This document shows, piece after piece, positions 43,811-53,500 of a stretch of DNA of 64,000 nucleotides. Numbering within the stretch: position 1 is the first letter of the stretch; each line of letters opens with the position of its first letter. The DNA is from CAWCFV01 sp963794995 (GTDB lineage: Bacteria > Actinomycetota > Actinomycetes > JACCUZ01). The notes beneath the pieces were generated by a model. It saw nothing but the letters and a program-made list of their open reading frames with translations. It did not search any database and had not been told where the DNA came from. Where the stretch lies: positions 1,116,001 to 1,180,000 of the forward strand of contig CAWCFV010000002.1 in the NCBI GenBank assembly GCA_963794995.1. Direction: 5' to 3'. A program made the position numbers and the translations under genes.

Positions 43811-45412
43811 TCAGGCGGACACGACGCGTAGCACCGGTTCGCCCTGGTCGCGAACACCGGCCGGCTCCAGCACCACGCCCGACCCGCTGAGCAGCACGCC
43901 GACGGTTGCCGATACCAGCACCGAGCCCGGCGGCGCGGAGTCGGCGAGCCGACCCGCGGCCTGGACGCCGTGGCCCTCCACCTGGTCGATGTCGCGGATG
44001 ATCTCGGCGACGGTCACCCCGAGGCTCGCCTCGCCGCCGAGGCGCGCCAGGCCCGCGCGCACCGCCGTCGCCGGACCGTCGAACAGCAGCACTTCGCGAC
44101 CGGCCGGGTCGTGCCGCAGCCGACCCCCAGCCGCGGCGAGGCCTGCGGTCACCGCGCCGCCCCGCTCGCCGGCGACCGCGACGACCGCGGCCAGTGCGCG
44201 AGTCGGTTCGACCGGGGCCCGCAAGCCCGCGAGGAACGGCTCGATCGCGTCGAGGATCTGGTCGGGGTCGCCGGCGCAGAAGTGGTCGTCGCCCTCGAGC
44301 AGCTGCAGCTGCGCGCCGGCGACGTGGTCGGCGATGTAGCGCGCATCGTCCACGCGGAACATCCCGTCGCCGATGCGGTGCAGGACGAGGGTCGGGACGC
44401 GGACGGTGGCCAAGATGTCCCGGACGTCGACCAGGGAGTTCATGTCCATCAGAGCCCGGATCGTGGAGGGCGTTGCGGCGGCTCGCATCCGTTGCGCCCA
44501 CCATCGCTGCATCGCGGCATCGGCGGAGGGACAGCGACGCAGGCAGTCGGCCTCCCAGTCCCAGGTGTTGACCAGCTCGTCGGTGTACGCGCGCCGGGCT
44601 TCCTGGGTCCGCGCCCAGGTGTAGTCCGAAGCCCAGGTGGCCTTCGCGTAGCAGCCGTACAGCACGAGCGAGCTGACCCGCTCCGGATGCGTCGCGGCCA
44701 GCAGCAGGGCCATCGCACCGCCCTCTGAGTAGCCACAGATCGTCGCCCTACCGGAGCCGACCGCGTCCATGACGGCCAGCACGTCGTGCATGCGCGTCTC
44801 CAGGTCGGGGAGACCGGCCGGACGGTCAGACATCCCGGTGCCCTGCTTGTCGAACCGGACGAGCCGTCCCATCGAGCCGAGGCGGTCCAGGAAGTGCGCG
44901 TGCCGCGGGTCGGCCCAGTCCAGCTCGAGGTGGGACACGAACCCGGAGATCAGGACGATGTCGAGATCGCCGCCGCCGGTCACCTGGTAGGCGATGTGCA
45001 GTCCGTCGCTGACCGTGTAGCGAATCGGCGCAGTGGCACCGGAGGCGCTGCGCTGTCCCGGGACAGTGGCGTCAGCGGGGTCGAGGGCCTGGACCGGCGC
45101 AGCGAACCGGTATCCCCGGCCGTGCACGGTGCGAATCATCCGCTGCGACTGCCCGTCGTCCCCGAGGGCCTTGCGAAGCTGCTTGATGCGGCTCGTCACC
45201 GCTGTCTCCGTGACGAAGCGGCCGCCCCAGACGGCGTCCATCAGTTCGTCCTTGGGCACCACCCGGTCACGATGTGAGACGAGATAGACGAGCACGTCGA
45301 ACGCCTGCGGCTCCAACCGGACCCGCTGGCGGCCGCGCCGCAGCTCGAGCAGCTGGGTGTCGAGCTCGAGGTCGTCGCCCAGGGCAAGCACCACGCCTCC
45401 AACGTGCCACAA
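43811..45412 (-). CDS. winged-helix regulator fused to alpha/beta hydrolase and cyclase-like domain
   Basis: 533-residue three-part fusion. Residues about 10-105 form an OmpR/CadC-type winged helix (VRLEPQAFDVLVYLVSHRD, TSRIKQLRKALGDDG, RTVHGRGYRF). Residues about 125-395 form an alpha/beta hydrolase with Ser229 in GYSEGG, Asp349 and His377 in GDDHF as a plausible triad. Residues about 405-533 resemble the second half of a class III nucleotidyl cyclase domain (HGVQAAGRLADSAPPGSVLV) but lack the metal-binding Asp pair, so it is probably a ligand-binding relic. The start is uncertain: TTG 45412 gives the longest frame, GTG 45391 is an alternative. Likely a cytoplasmic ligand-sensing transcription factor. 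Confidence 0.85.
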   Translation of the reverse strand: MWHVGGVVLALGDDLELDTQLLELRRGRQRVRLEPQAFDVLVYLVSHRDRVVPKDELMDAVWGGRFVTETAVTSRIKQLRKALGDDGQSQRMIRTVHGRGYRFAAPVQALDPADATVPGQRSASGATAPIRYTVSDGLHIAYQVTGGGDLDIVLISGFVSHLELDWADPRHAHFLDRLGSMGRLVRFDKQGTGMSDRPAGLPDLETRMHDVLAVMDAVGSGRATICGYSEGGAMALLLAATHPERVSSLVLYGCYAKATWASDYTWARTQEARRAYTDELVNTWDWEADCLRRCPSADAAMQRWWAQRMRAAATPSTIRALMDMNSLVDVRDILATVRVPTLVLHRIGDGMFRVDDARYIADHVAGAQLQLLEGDDHFCAGDPDQILDAIEPFLAGLRAPVEPTRALAAVVAVAGERGGAVTAGLAAAGGRLRHDPAGREVLLFDGPATAVRAGLARLGGEASLGVTVAEIIRDIDQVEGHGVQAAGRLADSAPPGSVLVSATVGVLLSGSGVVLEPAGVRDQGEPVLRVVSA

Positions 45413-45691
45413 GCAGTGACCCGGAGGGTGTGCTCGAGGGAAGGATCACGTGAGGCGCCGAAGGCCTCGAGCCCAGAGGTGGTGCCAGCTCCGGGGCGGC
45501 CCGCGCTCCGCAGACCTGGTAGCGATCGGTGTGACGTGAGGATGGAGCCACCGCCCACCTGAAGCCTCGCGGACCTCGTCCTCGACCGCGATCGCGTCCA
45601 CGCAGTCCCTCGCCGCGGTTCGCCGGGAGCTGCTCGACGCGGTGCGCCGGACCGACGCCTCGAGGTCAGGACATCCTCCTGAACTCGGGGG
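45413..45691. other. 279-bp gap between the Tad operon and the fusion regulator
   Basis: No intact gene. The left part should hold the promoter of the fusion regulator. The right part (45566-45656) is a degenerate copy of the tadA start region joined to a piece like the essC N-terminus. The copied tadA start opens a 51-codon frame (45601-45446) that is unrelated to TadA after about 13 codons. Confidence 0.6.
45566..45656 (-). pseudogene. chimeric remnant of tadA 5' end plus essC N-terminal segment
   Basis: Bases 45566-45601 match the tadA start at 50363-50401: 34 of 36 aligned bases agree with one 3-base gap, and the frame reads VDAIAVEDEVRE against VNAIATVEDEVRE of TadA. On the plus strand, 45612-45656 match essC codons at 50656-50700 (about 35 of 45 bases, 23 of 24 in the core) and read AAVRRELLDAV against SAVRRELLGAV. 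The orientation is the same as in the intact divergent tadA-essC pair, but the roughly 250 bases between are missing. It looks like a collapsed second copy of that junction. Confidence 0.55.
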
Positions 45692-46153
45692 TCAGGGAAC
45701 CAGCGGGGACCGGGCCCGGGCGGTGGCCCGGACCGGGTAGCCGCCGGAGAAGCGCTCCGAGACGAGGTTGCCGAACGGCATCCGCACCGTCGCCCGGAAC
45801 GTCACGACGACGGTGATCCCGTCGGTGTCGACCTCGGTGATGCCGAACTGCTCGAACCGGCCCGCCAGGTCGGCGTCGTCGACGTACTGGTCCACCGCGG
45901 ACCTGGCGCCGGCCCGGCTCAGCGGCAGCGTGGACTCGGCACCGGCGTAGACCGCGGCCAGGTCGGGCTGGTTCGCCGCGCTGAGCGCCGCGCCGTCGGC
46001 GGCGGCGACCAGCGAGCGCCGGTAGAGGTAGACCTTGGAGACGTTGACGACGACGGTGACCAGCAGCCCCGCGATCACGGCGTAGACGAGGATGAGCAGG
46101 ATCAGCTGGCCGTCGTCGCCCGTCGGGCGCAGCCGGCGCCGCAGCCCGCTCAC
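45692..46153 (-). CDS. TadG-like pilus assembly protein
   Basis: 153-residue membrane protein with one N-terminal helix (about 12-36, GQLILLILVYAVIAGLLVTV) after a short basic head, then an extracellular domain with SLVAAADGAALSAANQPDL, typical of the TadE/TadG minor pilin group. The GTG at 46153 overlaps the stop of the upstream TadE-like gene by 4 bases. Last gene of the Tad operon. Confidence 0.82.
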   Translation of the reverse strand: MSGLRRRLRPTGDDGQLILLILVYAVIAGLLVTVVVNVSKVYLYRRSLVAAADGAALSAANQPDLAAVYAGAESTLPLSRAGARSAVDQYVDDADLAGRFEQFGITEVDTDGITVVVTFRATVRMPFGNLVSERFSGGYPVRATARARSPLVP

Positions 46154-46638
46154 GTGCCCGGCGCCGATCGGAACCGGTCGACCACCTCGAGGTGGCGGCT
46201 GCTGACGCGCACCGACGCCGGCGCCCGCTCGCCGAGGAACCGGGGTACCAGCGGCAGGTCCACCCGGTGGGTCATGACGACGTTCACCTGCGATCCCGGC
46301 TGCAGGGCGCACGGGCTCGGCGAGCACGAGATCTCGACCTGGCCGGGATCGAGCTCGAGGTTGCTGTCCGCCAGCACGATCCGCGCGGCGGCCTCGGCCC
46401 GGGCCGCGGCGTCGCCGGGGCTGTCCGCGGTGGCGTAGACGCGGCCGGCCTCGCGCGCCGCGCTGGACACGGCGTACGCCGCGGCCTGGACCCGGAAGAC
46501 GGTGAGCAGCACGTAGGCGAGCGGCACCATCAGCAGCACCGCGAGGTAGACGAACTCCACGATGGCGTTGCCCTGGTCGGGGCCGCGCCCCGCGACCCTG
46601 CGGTGCGCGGCGCGGACGAGGCGGCGCAACCCGCTCAC
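46150..46638 (-). CDS. TadE-like minor pilin
   Basis: 162-residue pseudopilin-like protein. GNAIVEFVYLAVLLMVPLAYV (about 23-43) is the TadE prepilin-type helix with the conserved Glu, followed by AAREAGRVYATADS. Two Cys residues (SCSPSPCAL) near 104-110 may form a disulfide. Start ATG 46638 overlaps the previous gene by 4 bases. Confidence 0.88.
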   Translation of the reverse strand: MSGLRRLVRAAHRRVAGRGPDQGNAIVEFVYLAVLLMVPLAYVLLTVFRVQAAAYAVSSAAREAGRVYATADSPGDAAARAEAAARIVLADSNLELDPGQVEISCSPSPCALQPGSQVNVVMTHRVDLPLVPRFLGERAPASVRVSSRHLEVVDRFRSAPGT

Positions 46639-47018
46639 TGCGCCTCCTCCAGGGCGTGCCCCTTCACCTGCAGCGCGCGGGTCGGCCCGAGCAGCCCGAC
46701 CACCGGCAGGGTGGTGCGCACCTCGACGTAGACCGTCTGGAAGCCCTGGACGGTCTCGGTGCCGGCGGTGACTCCCTCGGCGAACCGGTCGGCCAGCGAG
46801 TCGCGGATCAGCTGCCGGGCCAGCGCCGCGCCCTGCGCGGGGTCGCGGTCGGCGTTGGCCGCGTAACGGGCGCCCTCGGCCGCCGACGCGAGCAGGGTGT
46901 TGCGCACGTGCAGGGCCAGGCCCAGCTGGAGCAGGGCCAGGAACAGGACGGTCAGCAGGACCCCGACGAGGGTGAACTCGACGACGGCCGAGCCCCGGTC
47001 GTCCCGCGCGACGTTCAT
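46635..47018 (-). CDS. TadE-like minor pilin
   Basis: 127-residue protein with the TadE motif RGSAVVEFTLVGVLLTVLFL (about 8-27) and AAEGARYAANADRDPAQGA after the helix. Single-span, extracellular C-terminus. Intact reading frame in contrast to tadA, tadB and tadC upstream. Its 3' end overlaps the next TadE-like gene. Confidence 0.9.
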   Translation of the reverse strand: MNVARDDRGSAVVEFTLVGVLLTVLFLALLQLGLALHVRNTLLASAAEGARYAANADRDPAQGAALARQLIRDSLADRFAEGVTAGTETVQGFQTVYVEVRTTLPVVGLLGPTRALQVKGHALEEAQ

Positions 47019-47044
47019 GACGTGCGGCCTCGCACGGTGCCGGG

Positions 47045-47287
47045 CTACGGAGCGTTCCCGACGACCCCGTCGAGGGCGTCGCTGAAGATCTGCTTGAGCT
47101 TGTCGTCGGCGACCAGCCACAGGGCGGTGACCAGCCCGGCGGTCATGATGGTGACGAGGACCCAGCCCGGGACGTCGCCCCGGTCGCGGCCACCGTGCAC
47201 CACCCGGGCGTACAGGCGTAGCGCCGCCTCGGACAGCGCCGTGGTCGGCCGTGCCACGGCCGCGCGCTTCTCCTGCATGTGGTGCAT
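47045..47287 (-). CDS. small membrane protein of the Tad locus, probable Flp-like pilin
   Basis: 80-residue protein. A basic head of about 40 residues is followed by GDVPGWVLVTIMTAGLVTAL, one helix, and a short tail (about 60-80). Position between TadC and TadE genes, small size and a helix after Gly-Asp suggest the major Flp-type pilin or an analogue; there is no classical Flp cleavage motif. ATG 47287 follows GGGAGAGG by about 6 bases. Confidence 0.7.
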   Translation of the reverse strand: MHHMQEKRAAVARPTTALSEAALRLYARVVHGGRDRGDVPGWVLVTIMTAGLVTALWLVADDKLKQIFSDALDGVVGNAP

Positions 47288-47356
47288 GTCGTGCCTCTCC
47301 CTCGTCGGTCCCGCCCTGTGCCGGGTCTGCGTTGCGGTCATGCCGGTCGAAGCCCC

Positions 47357-48293
47357 TCAGCTCGCGAAGCTGAAGCCGAAGAAGCCGGGGAACAGCGCGA
47401 ACAGCACCGTCACCGGCAGGACCAGGAAGACCACCGGCACCATCATGGCGATCTCCTTCTTGCCGCCGGCCTCCAGCAGGGCCCGCTTGCCCGCCTCCCG
47501 GACGTCGACGGCCTGCGCGCGCAGCACGTCGGCCAGCGGCGTCCCGCGCTCGACGGCGATCGCGACGCCGTCGACGAACCGGGCGAGCGGCGGCAGGCTG
47601 GTGCGGGCGGCGATGCCCTGCAGCGCCTGCACCAGCGAGGCGCCCGCCCGCGCGTCGGCCAGCGCCCGCGACAGCTCCCGGGCCAGCTCGCCCTTGCTGA
47701 TGCGGGTCACCCGCTCGAGTGCGCCGACCGCCCCCTCGCCCGCCGCGACCGCCAGTGCGAGCAGCTCGGCGATGGTCGGGAACTCGGCCATCATCCGCTC
47801 CTCGCGGGTGGCGACCTCGCGGGACAGCCACCGGTCCCGCGCGAGGACACCGCTCACGGCGCAGACGAGGCACAGGACGAGCAGCGGCACCGGCCGGAAG
47901 CCCGAGTCGGCCGCGAAGAACAGGCTCAGCGGCCAGGCCGGCGAGCAGCCCGCCGCCGCCCCACAGCACCTGCTCGGCGCGGAACTCCTCCAGGGTCATC
48001 CCGCGCCCGGCCTGCTCGAGCCGGTGCCGGGCCGAGGCGGCGCCTCCGAGCACGCGCTCGATCATGCGCGAGGCGTCGGCGACGAAGGGGCCGACGATCC
48101 GCTCCAGGGTGGGGAACGGCGTGAGCGCGCGCTGGCTGGCGAGCAGCCGGGACGGCCGGGACGCGTCGCGCAGGTAGGGCGCCAGCCGGTCGTCGAGGGA
48201 CGGACGGCGGAAGGCGGGCAGCCGGCTCGCGGACAGGGCCAGCCCCGCGCCGGCCAGCAGTCCGAGACCCGCCCCCGCGACGGCGGGGTTCAC
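47357..48293 (-). pseudogene. tadC: TadC-like pilus platform protein, frameshifted
   Basis: Type II secretion F-domain membrane protein. N-terminal part from GTG 48293 has DASRMIERVLGGAASARHRL and MTLEEFRAEQVLWGGGGLLAG, then the frame changes between about 47905 and 47965. The rest (LARDRWLSREVATREERMM, ELLALAVAAGEG, GKKEIAMMVPVVFLVLPVTV) continues in the +1 frame to 47357. Removing one base gives about 311 residues with the expected helices. Candidate sites are the G run in the codons for WGGGG or the following GGCC steps. Real lesion or sequencing error. Confidence 0.82.
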
Positions 48294-48306
48294 GCGGTCG
48301 GCCCGG

Positions 48307-49165
48307 TCACCGCAGCACCCGCTCTTCCTCGGGCAGGCGCCCGATGCGCACCATGACCCGGTAGGCGACCAGGCAGAGCCCGCCGCCGGTCGCCAGCACG
48401 ACCAGTCCCGCCGCGGTGTTGTACGCGTCGACCGCCTCCGGGCGCAGCGAGAGCAGGCCGAGGACGATCCACGGCGCGGCGACCGCGAGCCGGGCCGCGT
48501 TGATCGTCCAGCCCTGGCGGGTCTCGAGCTCGGCCCGCGTGCGGGCGTCCTCGCGCAGGAACGCCGACAGCGTGCGCAGCAGCTTGCCGAGGTCGCTGCC
48601 GCCGACCTCGCGGGCCATCCGCAGCGACTCGACGATCCGGTCGCCGACCGGGTCGGCGAGCCCGGCCTTCAGCCGGTCGAGGCAGTCGTAGAACCGGCCC
48701 GTCGCGCGGTAGTCCTCGCCGAACCGGACGAACGGCCGGCGCAGCTCGGTGGGGCCGCGCACCCCCACCTGGGCGAGCGCCTCGGGCAGCGACAGCCCCG
48801 CCCGGACACCCGAGGCGAGGTTGTCGACGACCTCCGGCCACAGGTCGCGCAGCTCGGAACGGCGCTGCCGGGCCCGGAACTTCACCAGCGCCACCGGGCC
48901 GTACGACGCCATCAGCGCGAACGCCAGGGCGATGGCCGGCGAGTGCGACACGACCACCACCAGGACGAGCACCAGGGCGCCCACTCCGAGGCAGGACGCG
49001 ACCAGGCCGCCCGGCGTGACCGCCTCGATACCGGCCTGGGCGAGCAGGTCGGCCACCCGGTCGCGACGGGTCACCCGGCCCGGCGGCGCCGGCGCCGGCG
49101 GGGTCGAAGGACCTCCAGACGAGGAAGACACCGAGACCGAACAGCAGGCCGACCAGCGCGCCCAT
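48307..49165 (-). pseudogene. tadB: TadB-like pilus platform protein, frameshifted
   Basis: Type II secretion F-domain protein. ATG 49165 overlaps the restored tadA stop (TGATG) and begins MGALVGLLFGLGVFLVWRSF, a membrane helix. The frame then shifts: the C4 run (complement of 49100-49103) has one base too many, and its removal gives RSFDPPAPAPPGRVTRRDR and runs on as LADLLAQAG-type TadB sequence to 48307. Corrected length 285 residues. The core has RAGLSLPEALAQVGVRGP and REVGGSDLGKLLRTL. Without repair only a GTG at 49131 could start a 274-residue product lacking the first helix. Confidence 0.85.
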
Positions 49166-50401
49166 CAGTGCTGCGCGCCGTACGGGGAGAGCAGGCGGGT
49201 CAGGTCGTAGCCGGCCCGCGTCGAACCGCTCCTGGTGCGGCGGCCAGCCGTCGGCACGCACCAGCTGGTCACCGCGGGTGGTGAAGATGTCGGCGGTCTC
49301 GACGACGTCGCCCTCGACCCGGCCCGGGATGGCGACGACCTCGCGCACGGCCCGCCGCCCGTCGCGCTCGACGGCGACGTGCACGACCAGGTCGATGCAG
49401 CCCGCGACCGTGGGGACGACGAACGCGTGCCCGACGTTCTCGCCGGCGAGCAGCGGCAGGGTGCACATCTTGGTCACCGCCTCGCGGGCGGAGTTGGCGT
49501 GGATCGTGCACATCCCGGGCAGCCCGGAGTTCAGCGCGATCAGCAGGTCGAGGCTCTCCTCCTGCCGGACCTCGCCCACGACGATGCGGGACGGGCGCAT
49601 CCGCAGCGCCTCCTTCACCAGGCGCCGCAGCTTGATCTCGCCGGTGCCCTCGAGGCTGGGCTGGCGGCACTGCATCGCCACGACGTCGGGCAGCGGCACC
49701 TTGAGCTCGAAGACCTCCTCGCAGGTCACGACGCGCTCGCCCGACGGGATCGCGGCGGTGAGGCAGTTGAGCAACGTGGTCTTGCCGGCCTGGGTGCCGC
49801 CGGCCACGAGGACGTTGAGCCCGGACGAGACCGCGGCCTCCAGGAACGTCGCCGCCTGCGCGGTGATCGTGCCCAGGCCGACGAGGTCCTCGAGGTGGGT
49901 GGCGCGCACGACGAACTTGCGGATGTTCACCGACCAGTGCTGGCGGGTGATGTCGGGGATCGCCACGTGCAGGCGGGAGCCGTCGGGGAGCATCGCGTCG
50001 ACGAACGGCGTGGACAGGTCGACCCGCCGGCCGGAGGACTTGAGCATCTTCTCGACGAGGTCGCGCACCTCGTCACCGGTGAGGATCGTGGTCGTCAGCT
50101 CGTGCACGCCGCGGCGCGCGATGAAGACCTTGGTCGGCTCGTTGATCCAGATCTCCTCGACGGTGGGGTCGTCGAGGTACTTCTGCAACGGCCCGAAGCC
50201 GGCGACGGCGTCGAAGACCTGGCGGGCCGCCAGCCCCGCGTCGGCCAGCTGCGGCAGGCTGCCGGACAGGCTGCGCTCGTCGTAGTCCGAGATCACCTCG
50301 TCGACGAGTCGCCGCACCGCCGAGGGGTCGGCCACCGGGTCCAGGCCGCGGCGCCGCACGAGCTCACGGACCTCGTCCTCGACGGTCGCGATCGCGTTCA
50401 C
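49165..50401 (-). pseudogene. tadA: TadA/CpaF pilus assembly ATPase, frameshifted at the C-terminus
   Basis: Secretion ATPase that powers Tad pilus assembly. GTG 50401 follows GGGGGA by about 8 bases. Walker A VAGGTQAGKTTLLNCL, Asp box VTCEEVFELK, Walker B region MRPSRIVVGEVRQEE and His box MCTIHANSAREAV are intact. Near 49209-49217 one extra C breaks the frame; without it the protein ends DAGGYDLTRLLSPYGAQH and its stop overlaps the tadB ATG, giving 411 residues. With it the frame reads on into tadB. The catalytic core is complete, so some function may remain. Confidence 0.87.
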
Positions 50402-50568
50402 GCGGGAGTCCCCCTGGGCTCGGCGTCCGGTGCGGCTGCGCGCCGCTGCCCGGCGAGGGTAACCGTGGCCGGGTCGCTCCCCCAACCGCCGGACGCGTGG
50501 CCTGTGGACAACCGCGGCCTGTGGACAGCCGGCCCGGCCGGACCGGGCGACCCGGCCACGATGGGGCG

Positions 50569-53500
50569 ATGCGCCTCGTGCTGACCGTCGTCGACCCGCT
50601 CGGGTCCGCCGCGCCGGTCGCGGTGGAGGTGGACGCGGCGCCGGGCAGTCCGGTCTCCGCGGTCCGCCGGGAGCTGCTCGGTGCCGTGGGCCGACGCGAC
50701 GGCAGGCTGTTCACCGCAGCGGGCGAGCTGCCCGACGACGCCTCGCTGGGCGAGCCGCCGCTGCTCGACGGAGCCGTCGTCACGGTGGACCGCACCGAGC
50801 GGCGGGAGCCGCGCGGGCTGCTCGAGCTGCACGTCCTCGCCGGCCCCGACTGCGGCGCGGTGCACCGGCTCACCCCCGGCGAGCACGGCGTCGGCCGCGC
50901 CGTGGAGGCGACCGTCCGGGTGGACGACCCGGACGTCTCCCGGCTGCACGCCGTCCTGCGCGTGCCGTCCGACGGCTCGGGCGGCACCACCGTGCACGAC
51001 CTCGGCTCGACCAACGGCACGACGGTCGACGGCGAGCAGGTGACCCGCGAGGGCCGGACGCTGCTGCCTGGCGAGGTGCTGCGCGTCGGTGACACCCGGC
51101 TGGCCCTGGTCGTGCCCGAGCTCGTCCCGGTGTCCTGCCGGCCCGACGGCGCCGGGCACCTCGAGGTCAACCGTCCCCCTCGGCACCTCCCGGTCCGGAC
51201 GCCGCTGCACACCGCCCGGCCCACCGAGCCGGCAGCCCGCGAGCACCGCAGGTTCCCGCTGGTCGCGCTCCTCCTGCCGCTGGTCGGCGGGCTCGCCCTC
51301 GTCGCGATGACGCGCTCCCCGACCTACCTGCTGTTCGTGCTCCTGTCACCGCTGATGGTGCTCGGGACGTTCCTCAGCGACCGGACCGGCGGCAAGCGCT
51401 CCGCCAGGGCGATGCGCGAGGCCTACGCCACGGAGTGCGCCCGCGTCGACGAGTCCGTCGCGCGCGCGGTCGCCGACGAGGCAGCGGCCCGGCACGACGC
51501 GCATCCCGGCGCGGCCGCCCTGCTGCTGACCGCTACCGGGCCCCGCCCGCGCCTGTGGGAGCGACGCCGCACCGACCCCGACACCCTGGAACTGCGGCTC
51601 GGGCTGGGCACCGTCACGTCCCGGGTCGAGGTCCGTGGGCCCGTCGGCGACCACGACGGCGACCACGGCGGCGTCGAGCGGCCGCCGCTCGACGACGTGC
51701 CGGTCACCGTCTCGCTGGCCGAGGCCGGGGTGCTCGGGCTGGCCGGGCCGCGGCAGCGCGTCCTGCCGCTCGCCCGCTCCCTGGTCGGCCAGCTCGCCGG
51801 GTGGCACAGCCCGCGGCACCTGGGTCTGGTCGTGCTCGCCGCCGAGGAGCCGGGCGACTGGGAGTGGGTCCGCTGGCTCCCGCACCTGCGCGGCCGTGCC
51901 GACGGGCCCGGCGCACCGCTGCGGGTGGCCACCTGCCCGAGCCAGCTGCGGACCCGGGTCGACGAGCTGGTGGCGCTGCTCGACGCCCGGCAGGAGGCGG
52001 TCTCGACCGGCTTCGAGCGGGCGTGGACCGGCGCCGCGACCGTGGTCGTCCTCGACGGGGCCGGCACGCTGCGCCGCCAGCCGGGGCTGGCCCGCGTGCT
52101 GGACGAGGGGCCCGCCGTCGGGCTGCTGGTCCTGTGCCTCGAGCGGGACCTGGTGTCCCTGCCGGTCGAGTGCAGCGTGACCGCCGAGGTGACCGGCGCC
52201 GTCGGCACCCGGCTGAGGGTCGTGACCTCCGGCGGCCCGACGTACGACGACGTCGTGGCCGACGGGGTGGGCGACCGTTGGGCGCACCGCTTCGCCCGCG
52301 CGCTCGCGCCGCTGCGCGACGCCACCCCGGACGACCAGCAGGCCGCCGCGCCGGACACCGCGCGGCTGCTCGACCTGCTGCCCTTCGACGCGACCGACCC
52401 GGCCGCGCTGGAGACGGCGTGGCGGGTGACGCCGCGCGACACCCGGGTCGTCCTGGGCGTCGGCACCGACGGCGAGCCCTTCGTGGTCGACCTCGCCGCC
52501 GACGGCCCGCACGCCCTCGTGGCGGGGACGACCGGGTCCGGCAAGTCCGAGCTGCTGCAGACCCTGGTGGCCGGGCTAGCGGTCGCCAACCGCCCCGACG
52601 AGATGGCGTTCGTCCTGGTCGACTACAAGGGGGGCGCCGCCTTCAAGGACTGCGCCCGCCTGCCGCACACCGTCGGCACGGTCACCGACCTCGACGGTCA
52701 CCTCACCGAGCGGGCTCTCCAGTCGCTGGGGGCCGAGCTGCGACGCCGCGAGACGCTGCTGCGCACCGCCGGCTGCAAGGACCTCGACGACTACCTGCGG
52801 CAGGCCCCGGCCGGTTCGCCGCCGATCCCGCGGCTCGTCCTGGTGGTCGACGAGTTCGCCACCCTGGCCGAGGAGCTGCCCGACTTCGTGGGCGGCCTGG
52901 TGGGCATCGCCCAGCGCGGGCGGTCGCTCGGCGTGCACCTGGTGCTCGCGACCCAGCGGCCGGGCGGCGTGGTCAGCGCCGACATCCGGGCGAACACCAG
53001 CCTGCGGATCGCCCTGCGCGTCACCGACCCGTCGGAGTCCAGCGACGTCGTCGACGTCCGCGACGCCGCGGACATCAGCCGCTCGTACCCCGGCCGGGCC
53101 GTCCTGCGGGTCGGCGCCGGCGCCGTGCGCCAGCTCCAGTCGGCGAGGGTCGGCGGGCACCCCGGCGGCGACGTCCCGGTGGCGGTCCGCCCGCTGCCCT
53201 GGGAGCGGGCCGGCGACCCGGGCGGCCCGGTGGCGGGTCCGGCGCCGGAGGGTCCGACCGACCTGGCCCGGCTGGTCGACGCCGCCCGCACGGCCGCGGC
53301 CGGCCTGGGCGCGGAGCCGGTCGCCAGCCCCTGGCTCGCACCGCTCGCTGCCGTCGTCACCGTCGACGACCTCGCGGGGCTGCCGGTCGGGGAGGGACAG
53401 GTGCCGATCGGCGTCGTCGACCTGCCCGCCGAGCAGCGCCGGGCCGCGGTGACCTTCGACCTCGACGGGGGCGACCACCTGCTCGTCGCGGGCAGCGCGC

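Noticed and set aside
45446..45601. 51-codon frame starting at the tadA-like remnant
   Set aside because: Only the first 13 or so codons resemble TadA and the rest has no coding signature, so it is treated as part of a remnant.
50503..50528. Two DnaA-box-like sequences (TGTGGACAA and TGTGGACAG) upstream of essC
   Set aside because: Only two copies 17 bases apart, no dnaA, dnaN or AT-rich unwinding region nearby; similar words are common in high-GC actinobacterial DNA.
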